Below are positions 45,970-53,998 of a stretch of DNA of 64,000 nt, one piece after another. This stretch comes from Streptomyces sp. NRRL S-455 (GTDB taxonomy: Bacteria > Actinomycetota > Actinomycetes > Streptomycetales > Streptomycetaceae), in the NCBI RefSeq assembly GCF_000717875.1, contig NZ_JOCT01000004.1:558001-622000 (forward strand), written 5' to 3'. The notes under the pieces were generated by a model that saw only the letters and a program-made list of their open reading frames with translations, was not told the origin of the DNA and did no database searches. The stretch's first letter is position 1. Every line of letters begins with the position of its first letter. The position numbers and the translations under genes were made by a program.

Positions 45970-47196
45970 ATGAGCGCTGCAACCCCTCCCACCGAGCGCC
46001 GGGTCTCCGCCCGAGTCGGCGCGATCTCCGAGTCCGCCACCCTCGCCGTGGACGCCAAGGCCAAGGCCCTCAAGGCCGCCGGGCGGCCGGTGATCGGCTT
46101 CGGCGCCGGTGAGCCCGACTTCCCGACGCCGGACTACATCGTCGAGGCCGCCATCGAGGCCTGCAAGAACCCGAAGTTCCACCGCTACACGCCGGCCGGC
46201 GGCCTCCCCGAGCTGAAGGCCGCGATCGCCGCGAAGACGCTGCGTGACTCGGGCTACGAGGTCGACGTCTCGCAGATCCTCGTCACCAACGGCGGCAAGC
46301 AGGCCATCTACGAGGCCTTCGCCGCGATCCTCGACCCGGGCGACGAGGTCATCGTGCCCGCGCCGTACTGGACGACGTACCCGGAGTCGATCCGGCTGGC
46401 CGGGGGTGTCCCGGTGGAGGTCGTCGCCGACGAGACGACCGGCTACCGGGTGACCGTCGAGCAGCTGGAAGCGGCCCGTACGGAGAAGACGAAGGTCGTC
46501 CTGTTCGTCTCTCCCTCGAACCCGACCGGCGCGGTCTACAGCGAGCAGGAGACCGAGGCGATCGGCCGCTGGGCCGTCGAGCACGGCCTGTGGGTCATGA
46601 CCGACGAGATCTACGAGCACCTGGTCTACGGCGACGCCTCCGCCGTGTCGCTGCCGGCGGTGCTCCCCGAACTGCGCGACAAGTGCGTCGTGGTGAACGG
46701 TGTCGCGAAGACGTACGCGATGACCGGCTGGCGGGTCGGGTGGATCATCGGCCCGAAGGACGTGATCAAGGCCGCGACGAACCTGCAGTCGCACGCCACC
46801 TCGAACGTGTCCAACGTCGCGCAGATGGCTGCGCTGACCGCGGTTTCCGGCGACCTGGACGCCGTCGCGAAGATGCGCGAGGCGTTCGACCGGCGCCGCA
46901 AGACGATCGTGCGGATGCTGAACGAGATCGACGGCGTGGTGTGCCCGGAGCCGGAGGGCGCGTTCTACGCGTACCCGTCGGTGAAGGAGCTGGTCGGCAA
47001 GGAGATCCGAGGGCGCCGGCCTCAGAACACGGTCGAGTTGGCCGCATTGATCCTGGAGGAGGCCGAGGTCGCGGTGGTGCCGGGTGAGGCGTTCGGTACG
47101 CCCGGGTATCTGCGGCTGTCGTACGCGCTGGGTGACGAGGATCTCGTCGAGGGCGTGAGCCGGATCCAGAAGCTGCTGGCGGAGGCCAGGGACTGA
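45970..47196 (+). CDS. aspC: Aspartate aminotransferase (class I, PLP-dependent)
   Basis: 408 residues from ATG 45970 ([20 protein letters not shown]); an ATG three codons upstream is possible. Fold type I motifs: [49 protein letters not shown], and the PLP lysine in [16 protein letters not shown]. It interconverts aspartate and oxaloacetate. It is divergent from tRNA-Trp/secE and followed by a palindrome and terminator. Confidence 0.95.
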   Translation: MSAATPPTERRVSARVGAISESATLAVDAKAKALKAAGRPVIGFGAGEPDFPTPDYIVEAAIEACKNPKFHRYTPAGGLPELKAAIAAKTLRDSGYEVDVSQILVTNGGKQAIYEAFAAILDPGDEVIVPAPYWTTYPESIRLAGGVPVEVVADETTGYRVTVEQLEAARTEKTKVVLFVSPSNPTGAVYSEQETEAIGRWAVEHGLWVMTDEIYEHLVYGDASAVSLPAVLPELRDKCVVVNGVAKTYAMTGWRVGWIIGPKDVIKAATNLQSHATSNVSNVAQMAALTAVSGDLDAVAKMREAFDRRRKTIVRMLNEIDGVVCPEPEGAFYAYPSVKELVGKEIRGRRPQNTVELAALILEEAEVAVVPGEAFGTPGYLRLSYALGDEDLVEGVSRIQKLLAEARD

Positions 47197-47213
47197 CTAC
47201 TCACGTGAGTAGT
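47196..47213. promoter_or_regulatory. Perfect 18-bp palindrome at the aspC stop
   Basis: ACTACTCACGTGAGTAGT starts on the last base of the aspC TGA stop. It could be an operator for add or part of the transcription end; function is not known. Confidence 0.5.
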
Positions 47214-47217
47214 TCGG

Positions 47218-47250
47218 AGCGGGCCGTTCCCCTTCGGGGAGCGGCCCGCT
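47218..47250 (+). terminator. Terminator after aspC
   Basis: AGCGGGCCGTTCCCC and GGGGAGCGGCCCGCT arms around a TTC loop, followed by TTTCTCG. Confidence 0.85.
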
Positions 47251-47330
47251 TTCTCGTGTGCGCGTGCGAGCAAGACCACGTTCGGGCAAACAGCTACCGG
47301 GACGGCTGAGGCGTACGGCAGGATCTTGGG

Positions 47331-48362
47331 ATGGAGCGTGTACGTGATGTCTCTGAGCTGCCGAAAGCCCATCTGCACCTGCACTTCACCGGGTCGATGC
47401 GGCCCACGACCGTGCTGGAGCTGGCCGACAAGCACGGGGTGGGACTGCCCGAGTCGCTGACCGAGGCGCTGGTCGGTGGGGAGCCGCCGAGACTGCGGGC
47501 GACGGACGAGCGGGGCTGGTTCCGCTTTCAGCGGCTGTACGACGCGGCGCGCTCATGTCTGCGGGAGCCGGAGGACATCCAGCGGCTGGTGCGGGAAGCT
47601 GCGGAGGAGGACGTCCGGGACGGCTCGGGGTGGCTGGAGATCCAGGTCGACCCGACGTCGTACGCGCCGCGGCTGGGCGGGCTGATCCCCGCGCTGGAGA
47701 TCATCCTGGACGCGGTGGAGACGACGTCGCGGGAGACGGGGCTCGGGATGCGGGTGCTGGTGGCGGCGAACCGGATGAAGCATCCGCTGGACGCGCGCAC
47801 GCTGGCCCGGCTGGCGGTGCGGTTCGCGGACCGGGGGGTCGTCGGCTTCGGACTGTCCAACGACGAGCGGCGGGGCATGGCGCGGGACTTCGACCGGGCG
47901 TTCGCGATCGCGCGGGAGGCCGGGCTGCTGTCGGCGCCGCACGGGGGTGAGCTGGCCGGGCCGTCGTCGGTGCGGGACTGTCTGGACGACCTGGGGGCGC
48001 ACCGGGTGGGGCACGGGGTGCGGGCGGCGGAGGATCCGCGACTGCTGCGGCGGTTGGCTGAGCGGGGTGTGACGTGTGAGGTGTGCCCGGCGTCGAACGT
48101 GGCGCTGGGGGTGTATGAGAAGCCGGAGGACGTGCCGCTGCGGACGCTGTTCGAGGCGGGGGTGCCGATGGCGCTGGGCGCGGACGATCCGCTGCTGTTC
48201 GGCTCTCGGCTTGCCGCGCAGTACGAGATCGCGCGGCAGCATCACGGGTTCACGGACGAGGAGCTGGCGGAGCTGGCGCGGCAGTCGGTGCGGGGGTCGG
48301 CGGCGCCGGAGGATGTGAAGGCGAAGCTGCTGGCGGGCGTGGACGACTGGTTGCTGTCGTAG
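47331..48362 (+). CDS. add: Adenosine deaminase
   Basis: 343 residues from ATG 47331, MERVRDVSELPKAHLHLHFT. Metal and catalytic motifs: HLHLHFTGS (His ligands), PHGGE (third His and catalytic Glu), HRVGHG and ADDPLLF (Asp ligand). It hydrolyses adenosine to inosine and ammonia. An unrelated minus-strand frame, the run-on of murB, covers the last 810 bases. Confidence 0.93.
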   Translation: MERVRDVSELPKAHLHLHFTGSMRPTTVLELADKHGVGLPESLTEALVGGEPPRLRATDERGWFRFQRLYDAARSCLREPEDIQRLVREAAEEDVRDGSGWLEIQVDPTSYAPRLGGLIPALEIILDAVETTSRETGLGMRVLVAANRMKHPLDARTLARLAVRFADRGVVGFGLSNDERRGMARDFDRAFAIAREAGLLSAPHGGELAGPSSVRDCLDDLGAHRVGHGVRAAEDPRLLRRLAERGVTCEVCPASNVALGVYEKPEDVPLRTLFEAGVPMALGADDPLLFGSRLAAQYEIARQHHGFTDEELAELARQSVRGSAAPEDVKAKLLAGVDDWLLS

Positions 48363-49598
48363 CGCCTGCGGTTTCGTGGTGGGTCGGGGCCGTGCCGGGG
48401 GGTGTCCGTCCTCGGAACGGCGCGATGGGGTCGGAGACCAATTGACTGTCCGTTGACGCGCCAACCAGCTGCGGGCGGACACCCCCCGACACGAACTTGG
48501 GGGAGGCACCCCGCCACGCCGGGCTGCGCACCCGACCGTCACCGGCTCGTTGACCAGCGTGATCCCGAAGGCCTCGCGGACTCCGGCCACGACCTCGCGG
48601 GCCAGGGCGAGCAGGTCCTCCGTGGTCGCGGTGCCCCGGTTGGTGAGGGCCAGGGTGTGCTTGGTGGAGATGCGGGCGGGGCCGTCGCCGTAGCCCTTGG
48701 TGAAGCCCGCCTTGTCGATCAGCCAGGCGGCGGAGGTCTTGGTGTGGCCCTCCCCCGCCGGGTACGCGGGGGGCTCGGCCTCGGCGCCGAGGCGCTGCTT
48801 CACGCGCGTGCGGAACGTGTCGAAGTCGGTGTCCGTGAGGATCGGGTTGGTGAAGAAGGAGCCGGCCGACCAGGTGTCGTGGTCCTCGGAGTCGAGCACC
48901 ATGCCCTTGCCCGCGCGCAGCTTGAGCACGGTGTCGCGGGCGGACGCGAGCGGGACGCGGTCGCCGGGTTCGACACCCAGGGCGCGGGCCGTCTCGGCGT
49001 ACTTGAGGGGGCCTGAGAGGCCGTCGGCGTCCTCCAGCCGGAAACGGACGCGCAGGACCACGTATCGCTCGGGGTCGGACTTGAAGCGGCTGTGGCGGTA
49101 GGAGAAGGCGCAGTCCTCATTGGCGAGGGTGACCGTCTCGCCGGTGCGGCGGTCGTAGGCGACGACTTCGGTGATCGTCGAGGAGACCTCCTGGCCGTAC
49201 GCCCCGACGTTCTGGATGGGGGTGGCGCCCGCTGAGCCGGGGATGCCGGCCAGGCACTCGATGCCGGCCAGGCCCGCCTCCACCGTGCGGGTGACGGCGT
49301 CGGTCCACACCTCGCCGGCCGCCAGCTCCAGGCTCGTGCCGTCGAGGGAGTAGCCCTTGGTGGCGATGACGAGGGCGGTGCCCTCGAAGCCCTTGTCGCC
49401 GATGACCAGGTTCGAACCGCCGCCGATGAGCAGCAGTGGGGTGCCCGCCTCGTCGGCTTCACGGACGACGGCGATCACCTCGTCGTCCGTCGTCGCGGTG
49501 ACCAGCCGGGTGGCGGGGCCGCCCAGCCGGAAGGTGGTCAGTGGGGCGAGGGGGGCGTCGTGGAGTTCCTGCACGGGCTCAAGAGTACGAGACGGCAC
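47553..49598 (-). CDS. murB: UDP-N-acetylmuramate dehydrogenase (MurB), native stop codon lost
   Basis: The genuine MurB portion runs from GTG 49598 (or GTG 49574, where homologues start) to about 48528, roughly 357 residues, and is complete: TTFRLGGPATRLV, IGGGSNLVIGDKGFEG (FAD loop), GIPGSAGATPIQNVGAYGQE, YRHSRFKSD, GSFFTNPIL and the C-terminal LVNEPVTVGC. Homologues end one or two codons later. Here the frame continues with no stop for about 325 codons, over the 13-bp inverted repeat and antisense to add, ending at 47553. It reduces UDP-GlcNAc-enolpyruvate to UDP-MurNAc in peptidoglycan synthesis. The tail is not expected to be functional; sequencing error or insertion near 48525 are alternatives. 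Confidence 0.8.
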   Translation of the reverse strand: MPSRTLEPVQELHDAPLAPLTTFRLGGPATRLVTATTDDEVIAVVREADEAGTPLLLIGGGSNLVIGDKGFEGTALVIATKGYSLDGTSLELAAGEVWTDAVTRTVEAGLAGIECLAGIPGSAGATPIQNVGAYGQEVSSTITEVVAYDRRTGETVTLANEDCAFSYRHSRFKSDPERYVVLRVRFRLEDADGLSGPLKYAETARALGVEPGDRVPLASARDTVLKLRAGKGMVLDSEDHDTWSAGSFFTNPILTDTDFDTFRTRVKQRLGAEAEPPAYPAGEGHTKTSAAWLIDKAGFTKGYGDGPARISTKHTLALTNRGTATTEDLLALAREVVAGVREAFGITLVNEPVTVGCAARRGGVPPPSSCRGVSARSWLARQRTVNWSPTPSRRSEDGHPPARPRPTTKPQALRQQPVVHARQQLRLHILRRRRPPHRLPRQLRQLLVREPVMLPRDLVLRGKPRAEQQRIVRAQRHRHPRLEQRPQRHVLRLLIHPQRHVRRRAHLTRHTPLSQPPQQSRILRRPHPVPHPVRPQVVQTVPHRRRPGQLTPVRRRQQPGLPRDRERPVEVPRHAPPLVVGQSEADDPPVREPHRQPGQRARVQRMLHPVRRHQHPHPEPRLPRRRLHRVQDDLQRGDQPAQPRRVRRRVDLDLQPPRAVPDVLLRSFPHQPLDVLRLPQT
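48396..48488. repeat. 13-bp perfect inverted repeat flanking 67 bp, at the add/murB convergence
   Basis: Arms CGGGGGGTGTCCG (48396-48408) and CGGACACCCCCCG (48476-48488). GGCGCG and CGCGCC occur further inside. It lies next to the point where murB lost its stop codon. It could be a small insertion or a large terminator-like structure. Confidence 0.65.
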
Positions 49599-49620
49599 TG
49601 ACGCTCCTCGGCACGCGTGT

Positions 49621-49653
49621 GTGCGGCCCCGTTCGTGAAGAACGGGGCCGCAC
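49621..49653 (-). terminator. Terminator between the DUF3291 gene and murB
   Basis: GTGCGGCCCCGTTC and GAACGGGGCCGCAC, 14 bp perfect arms around GTGAA, 13 bases after the DUF3291 gene on the minus strand. Confidence 0.85.
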
Positions 49654-49665
49654 GGGGGCGGGCTG

Positions 49666-50046
49666 TCAGGGCAGGCGCCGGAACGCCTCGGACCAGGAGA
49701 GCGGGAGATCGTCGCTCTTCGCCTGCCATGTGGTGAAGGTCGCGTCCTTCATCTGGGGAGCGAGGCCCCGGGCGACCGGCTTGTGGGCGCCCGAGTGGAC
49801 GAAGGTGGCGAGCGCGGCCTTCGACTCCCAGGCGGACAGCGTCCAGAAGGTCCGTCGCAACGGCTTCGCCTTCAGGGTCGCTCCGTAGGCGCCCGGGCTG
49901 TTGCGCACCTGCCGCCAGACGGCGGGGGTACCGGCGAGGAATTTCAGCGCTCCCCACAGGGTGCGGGTCTCGAAGCGAGAGGCGAAGACGTGCACCTCGG
50001 TGTCGCGGGGCGGGGGGTTGGGGACGGTCCAGGGAAGGGTGGGCAC
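49666..50046 (-). CDS. DUF3291-like protein (antibiotic-biosynthesis monooxygenase-like fold)
   Basis: 126 residues from GTG 50044-50046 with GGAGGAA upstream, beginning VPTLPWTVPNPP. It contains HVFASRFETRTLWGALKFLA and TFWTLSAWESKAALATFV, the pattern of dimeric alpha-beta barrel proteins. No catalytic residue is assigned. It follows the exporter gene by 47 bp on the same strand. The longer open frame upstream is antisense noise. Confidence 0.75.
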   Translation of the reverse strand: MPTLPWTVPNPPPRDTEVHVFASRFETRTLWGALKFLAGTPAVWRQVRNSPGAYGATLKAKPLRRTFWTLSAWESKAALATFVHSGAHKPVARGLAPQMKDATFTTWQAKSDDLPLSWSEAFRRLP

Positions 50047-50093
50047 GGCCGTTCCTCCTGCGGGTCGTCGGTCTGGTTGCCGGTTCGTCGGGG

Positions 50094-51530
50094 TCAGTGG
50101 GCGGCGGTCTCGAGTACAGGCGTCGGTTCGGTGGGGGCGGTCCGCCGCTCGGTGCGTCGCCGGGTCGGGATGGCCAGGGCCGCGACTCCCGCCAGGGCCA
50201 CCACGGCGGAGCCCGTCATCAGCGCGGGCCGCATGCCGTCGACGAAGGTCTGGCCGGTCTCGTATCCGCCCTGGGCCGCGAAGATCGACGCCATGACGGC
50301 GATGCCGAGCGCTCCGCCCACCTCGCGCAGGGCGTTGTTGGCTCCGGAGGCGATTCCCTGCTCCTGGGTTCGGACGCTGGACATCACCAGGTGCGAGGCA
50401 GGGGCGAAGAACAGGGCCATGCCGACACCACTGACGATCAGGGCGGGCAGTTGGGCGGCGTAGGAGGCGTCGGCCGTGGCGACGGCCGACATGTAGCCGA
50501 GGCCGAGTGCCTGGAGGAACAGGCCCGCGGCGACGACGGGGCGGCCGCCGATGCGGTCGGCGAGGATGCCGGCGATCGGGGCGACCAGCATCGGCATGCC
50601 GGTCCAGGGCAGCATCCTCAGGCCCGCCTCGGTGGGCGAGTAGCCGAGGACGCCCTGCATGTACTGGCTGAGCAGGAAGATCGAGCCGAACATGCCGAGG
50701 AACATCAGCAGGCTGGCCGCGTTGATGCCGGCGAAGGCCCGGGAGCGGAAGAGCCGCATCGGGAGCATGGGGTTCTTGGCACGGATGCTGTAGAGGACGA
50801 AGGCGACGAGCAGCGCGGAGCCGGTGAACAGGGCCAGCAGGACCAGGGTGCCGGTCCAGCCGTCGACGGGGCCGCGGACCAGGCCGTAGACGATGCCGAA
50901 GAGGCCGCCGCTGGCGAGCAGGGTACCGGGGATGTCGAGCGGTGCTCCGGTGCCGTGCGACTCGGCGAGGCGGAGGCGGGCCAGCGGGAGCAGGGCCAGG
51001 CCCAGCGGGACGTTCAGCCAGAAGATCCACTGCCAGGAGATGTGTTCGGTGAGGGTGCCGCCGACCAGGGGTCCGGAGGCGACGGCGAGTCCGTTGACGG
51101 CTCCCCATATGCCGTACGCCATGCCTCGCTTGGCGGCGGGCACGGCCGCGGTCAGCAGGGTGAGCGTCAGCGGCATCATCACGGCGGCGCCGGCGCCCTG
51201 GACGGCGCGGGCGGCGATGAGGGAGTCGATGCCGGGCGCCATGGCCGCCGCCGCGGAGGCGCCGGTGAAGACGGTGAGTCCGGCGATGAAGAGCCGGCGG
51301 CGGCCGAAGCGGTCACCGAGGGCCGCGCCGGACATCAGCAGGACGGCGAAGGTGAGCGTGTAGGCGCTCACGGTCCATTCCAGGTCGTGCAGGCCTCCGC
51401 CGAGGTCCTCACGGATGGAGGGCAGGGCGGTGGTGACGACGAGGTTGTCGAGAGCCGCCATGAATCCGGCGACGCTGGTGATGACGAGGGCCCAGGCGGC
51501 TCCTCCGCGACGTGCGGTCTGCTCTGACAT
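50094..51530 (-). CDS. DHA2-family MFS drug exporter (14 TM)
   Basis: 478 residues, MSEQTARRGGAAWALVITSV. Motif A-type GDRFGRRRLF near residue 71, motif C-like GPLVGGTL near 152 and about 14 hydrophobic segments place it with QacA/EmrB exporters. TM1 has the LDNLVVTTALP motif of this family. It is divided from the TetR gene by a 94 bp gap with an operator at 51566-51583, so it is probably repressed by that TetR and induced by a substrate. Confidence 0.93.
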   Translation of the reverse strand: MSEQTARRGGAAWALVITSVAGFMAALDNLVVTTALPSIREDLGGGLHDLEWTVSAYTLTFAVLLMSGAALGDRFGRRRLFIAGLTVFTGASAAAAMAPGIDSLIAARAVQGAGAAVMMPLTLTLLTAAVPAAKRGMAYGIWGAVNGLAVASGPLVGGTLTEHISWQWIFWLNVPLGLALLPLARLRLAESHGTGAPLDIPGTLLASGGLFGIVYGLVRGPVDGWTGTLVLLALFTGSALLVAFVLYSIRAKNPMLPMRLFRSRAFAGINAASLLMFLGMFGSIFLLSQYMQGVLGYSPTEAGLRMLPWTGMPMLVAPIAGILADRIGGRPVVAAGLFLQALGLGYMSAVATADASYAAQLPALIVSGVGMALFFAPASHLVMSSVRTQEQGIASGANNALREVGGALGIAVMASIFAAQGGYETGQTFVDGMRPALMTGSAVVALAGVAALAIPTRRRTERRTAPTEPTPVLETAAH

Positions 51531-51565
51531 CGCTCCCCCAGGAGTGAGTGATTCGCTTGATCGAT

Positions 51566-51583
51566 TAGTTATTGATTACTAAC
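51566..51583. promoter_or_regulatory. TetR operator, exporter side
   Basis: TTAGTTATTGATTACTAA, a partly palindromic AT-rich site 36 bases upstream of the exporter start. It matches the reverse complement of 52204-52221 at 16 of 18 positions. Confidence 0.75.
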
Positions 51584-51624
51584 TTTCGCGGTCATAAAAG
51601 GGCGCAAGCCCTCGCCTCGTCTTC

Positions 51625-52194
51625 TCAGTGCTCCAGCCGGCCCTTGAGCCGCGCCGACGGGTACAGCCCCTCCCAGACCCGGTGCTCGGGCGGGAAGCCC
51701 ATGGCCGCCAGGCAGTTGATGAGCATCCCGTACGCCATGAAGGTCGTCGTCTCGCCGATGTCGGCCCCCAGCGGCAGATGGACGGTGTCCCACAGTCGCA
51801 TCCAGCCGGCGCGCACCGACTCGCCGAACTCGTGGTCGCCCTCTTCCTCGGCGGCCCTCACGGCGACGTACATCTGCATCTGCATCAGGAGCCGCTCGGG
51901 CCGCTCTTCGATGACCTTGGTGTACGCGTTCCCCATGGCGTGCAGGGCTTCCTCACCCTCGAGCCCTTCGGAGGCCTCCGCGAAGGTGCGGATGGTCTCC
52001 TCCACACACCGCTGGGCCGCCGCCAGGAAGATCGCCTTCTTGCCCGGGAAGAGCCGGAAGAGGTACGGCTGCGAGACACCGACGCGCCGGGCGATCGCCT
52101 CGGTCGACGTGCCGTGGTAGCCGCCGCGGGCGAACTCGGTCATCGCCGCGTGGATGACACTCTCGCGCCTCTCCTCCGCACTCATCCTGACCAT
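51625..52194 (-). CDS. TetR-family transcriptional repressor
   Basis: 189 residues. N-terminal HTH: ESVIHAAMTEFARGGYHGTS, TEAIARRVGVSQPYLFRLFP, GKKAIFLAAA. The C-terminal ligand-binding half is helical. It lies directly upstream of the exporter gene on the same strand. A pair of near-identical operators flanks it, which supports autoregulation plus control of the exporter. Confidence 0.93.
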   Translation of the reverse strand: MVRMSAEERRESVIHAAMTEFARGGYHGTSTEAIARRVGVSQPYLFRLFPGKKAIFLAAAQRCVEETIRTFAEASEGLEGEEALHAMGNAYTKVIEERPERLLMQMQMYVAVRAAEEEGDHEFGESVRAGWMRLWDTVHLPLGADIGETTTFMAYGMLINCLAAMGFPPEHRVWEGLYPSARLKGRLEH

Positions 52195-52203
52195 GCAAGT
52201 AAG

Positions 52204-52221
52204 TTAGTACTCAATCACTAA
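52204..52221. promoter_or_regulatory. TetR operator, regulator side
   Basis: TTAGTACTCAATCACTAA, 10 bases upstream of the TetR start, in inverted orientation to the site at 51566-51583. Confidence 0.75.
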
Positions 52222-52327
52222 CTGCGTCAAGCGGGTGCCGGAAATTCCTACGGTCAGGGGCCGCCCCTGATACGGGTGAGGGAGCGCCCCGTAATGAAGA
52301 GCGCCCCCTCACCTCGCATCGCTGTTC

Positions 52328-52756
52328 TCAGGCCAGCCGTACGACCGCCCGCGACATGCCCAGCACCTTCTGCCCGGCGCTCGTCGCCGTCAGGTCCACG
52401 CGGACCGTGTTGTCGTCGAGCTTGGCCGCGACCTTGCCGGCGACCTCGATCACGGCTCCCTGGTCGTCGTTCGGGACGACGACGGGCTTCGTGAACCGGA
52501 CGCCGTACTCGACGACCGCGCCCGGGTCGCCGACCCAGTCGGTGACGACGCGGATCGCCTCCGCCATGGTGAACATGCCGTGCGCGATGACGTCCGGCAG
52601 GCCGACCTCCTTGGCGAACTTCTCGTTCCAGTGGATCGGGTTGAAGTCGCCGGAGGCACCCGCGTACTGCACGAGGGTCGCGCGGGTCACGGGGAAGGTC
52701 TGGGCGGGCAGTTCGGTGCCGACCTCGACGTCGGAGTAGGAGATCTTCGCCGTCAT
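52328..52756 (-). CDS. MaoC-family dehydratase, HadB-like
   Basis: 142 residues from ATG 52754-52756 (MTAKISYSDVEVGTELPAQT). The hot-dog fold has the hydratase motif with catalytic Asp and His: YAGASGDFNPIHWNEKFAKE and VIAHGMFTMA. It is the catalytic half of a probable HadAB heterodimer, (3R)-hydroxyacyl-ACP dehydratase, with the adjacent gene. An alternative GTG at 52768 is too close to the AGGAGG. Confidence 0.88.
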   Translation of the reverse strand: MTAKISYSDVEVGTELPAQTFPVTRATLVQYAGASGDFNPIHWNEKFAKEVGLPDVIAHGMFTMAEAIRVVTDWVGDPGAVVEYGVRFTKPVVVPNDDQGAVIEVAGKVAAKLDDNTVRVDLTATSAGQKVLGMSRAVVRLA

Positions 52757-52764
52757 CGGATCGC

Positions 52765-53217
52765 TCACGCCTCCTCGGCCGCGCGGGCCACGAGCTTGGT
52801 CCAGGCGGTCACGACGTGCTCGCCGGCCTCGTCGTGCACCTCACCACGGATGTCCAGGATGTCGTTGCCCGCGAGGGACTTGACGGCCTCGATGGTCGAG
52901 GTGACCGTGAGCCGGTCGCCGGCGCGGACGGGGCGGCGGTAGGCGAACTTCTGGTCGCCGTGCACCACCCGGCTGTAGTCCAGACCGAGCTGCGGGTCCT
53001 GGACGACCTGCCCGGCGGCCTTGAATGTGATCGAGAAGACAAAGGTCGGCGGAGCGATCACGTCGGGGTGGCCGAGCGCCTTGGCGGCCTCCGCGTCCGT
53101 GTACGCCGGGTTGGTGTCCCCGACCGCTTCGGCGAACTCACGGATCTTCTCCCGGCCCACCTCGTAGGGCTCGGTGGGCGGATACGTCCGCCCCACGAAG
53201 GACTGGTCGAGCGCCAT
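52765..53217 (-). CDS. MaoC-family dehydratase N-terminal type, HadA-like
   Basis: 150 residues, MALDQSFVGRTYPPTEPYEV, with a hot-dog fold (VIAPPTFVFSITFKAAGQV, VHGDQKFAYRRPVRAGDRLT). It lacks the D-x4-H hydratase motif, as in HadA, which makes the substrate tunnel for HadB. It is 8 bp upstream of the HadB-like gene on the same strand. Confidence 0.88.
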   Translation of the reverse strand: MALDQSFVGRTYPPTEPYEVGREKIREFAEAVGDTNPAYTDAEAAKALGHPDVIAPPTFVFSITFKAAGQVVQDPQLGLDYSRVVHGDQKFAYRRPVRAGDRLTVTSTIEAVKSLAGNDILDIRGEVHDEAGEHVVTAWTKLVARAAEEA

Positions 53218-53267
53218 GGCCCGGCACCTCCTGATTGCGCTACTGAACGGTACGGGTGACTCAACGA

Positions 53268-53304
53268 CGCGAGGCCGCCCCCGACACTCGGGGACGGCCT
53301 CGCG
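53268..53304 (-). terminator. Terminator between rpmG and the HadA-like gene
   Basis: CGCGAGGCCG and CGGCCTCGCG arms, with a further CCCC/GGGG pairing inside, 12 bases after the rpmG stop. Confidence 0.75.
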
Positions 53305-53316
53305 TACGAGCCTGAT

Positions 53317-53481
53317 TTATCGCGTCTCGCGGTGCGCGGTGTGCGCATTGCAACGCGGGCAGTGCTTCTTCATCTCAAGACGGTCCGGGTTGTTACGCCG
53401 GTTCTTCTTGGTGATGTAGTTCCGCTCCTTGCACTCCACGCAGGCCAGCGTGATCTTCGGGCGGACGTCGGTGGCAGCCAC
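53317..53481 (-). CDS. rpmG: 50S ribosomal protein L33 (zinc-binding form)
   Basis: 54 residues from GTG 53479-53481, [20 protein letters not shown], ending [15 protein letters not shown]. Two C-x2-C pairs (CVEC, CPRC) make it the C+ zinc-ribbon type. The longer open frame crosses tRNA-Met and is spurious. It lies 90 bp downstream of tRNA-Met. Confidence 0.95.
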   Translation of the reverse strand: MAATDVRPKITLACVECKERNYITKKNRRNNPDRLEMKKHCPRCNAHTAHRETR

Positions 53482-53570
53482 GTGAGTGCTCCTTGACGAA
53501 CGGATGGAATGGTTTAACGCAAGAAAGAGTAGCCGATCGAAGGACCGACCCCGCAATCGGCTACTGTCAG

Positions 53571-53643
53571 TAGCGGTGACCGGACTTGAACCGGTGACAC
53601 AGCGATTATGAGCCGCTTGCTCTACCGACTGAGCTACACCGCT
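53571..53643 (-). tRNA. tRNA-Met (CAU, elongator)
   Basis: 73 nt, anticodon loop CTCATAA, acceptor stem AGCGGTG with CACCGCT, T-loop TTCAAGT, discriminator A. The first acceptor pair is formed (A-T), unlike the initiator. Confidence 0.93.
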
Positions 53644-53689
53644 GCGATGCGATCGGACCCCGTCTCGCGACGGGAACCGTTCACACCAG

Positions 53690-53762
53690 AGCCCCAAAAC
53701 GGAATCGAACCGTTGACCTTCTCCTTACCATGGAGACGCTCTGCCGACTGAGCTATTGGGGC
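53690..53762 (-). tRNA. tRNA-Thr (GGU)
   Basis: 73 nt, acceptor stem GCCCCAA with TTGGGGC, anticodon GGT in CATGGTAAG, T-loop TTCGATT. It lies 46 bp upstream of tRNA-Met on the same strand; the two are probably co-transcribed with rpmG. Confidence 0.95.
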
Positions 53763-53998
53763 GAGCGATGAAGACATTACACGCTCCGCCGCCGTTCGCC
53801 CAAATCCGTTTCGAGGCACCCGCCCCGGACGCATGGACCGTCCTCCCAGCCGCCTCGTCCGTGTCACGTTCAACGCGGCGGACCACACCGGTACGACTAT
53901 TGCGCTCCTCCCCGACACCGGCGTACGGCCGTCCTAGGCTCGACTCACTCTGAGTGATCATGCGTCCTCGCATGCGCAGCCCGAGCCTCTGGAGCGCG

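Noticed and set aside
49666..51108. A 480-codon minus-strand frame covering the DUF3291 gene and part of the exporter
   Set aside because: Only the last 126 codons look like a protein; the rest is another frame of the exporter gene.
53571..53762. Possible attachment sites at tRNA-Met and tRNA-Thr
   Set aside because: Both genes are complete and no duplicated 3' fragments of them were seen in the window.
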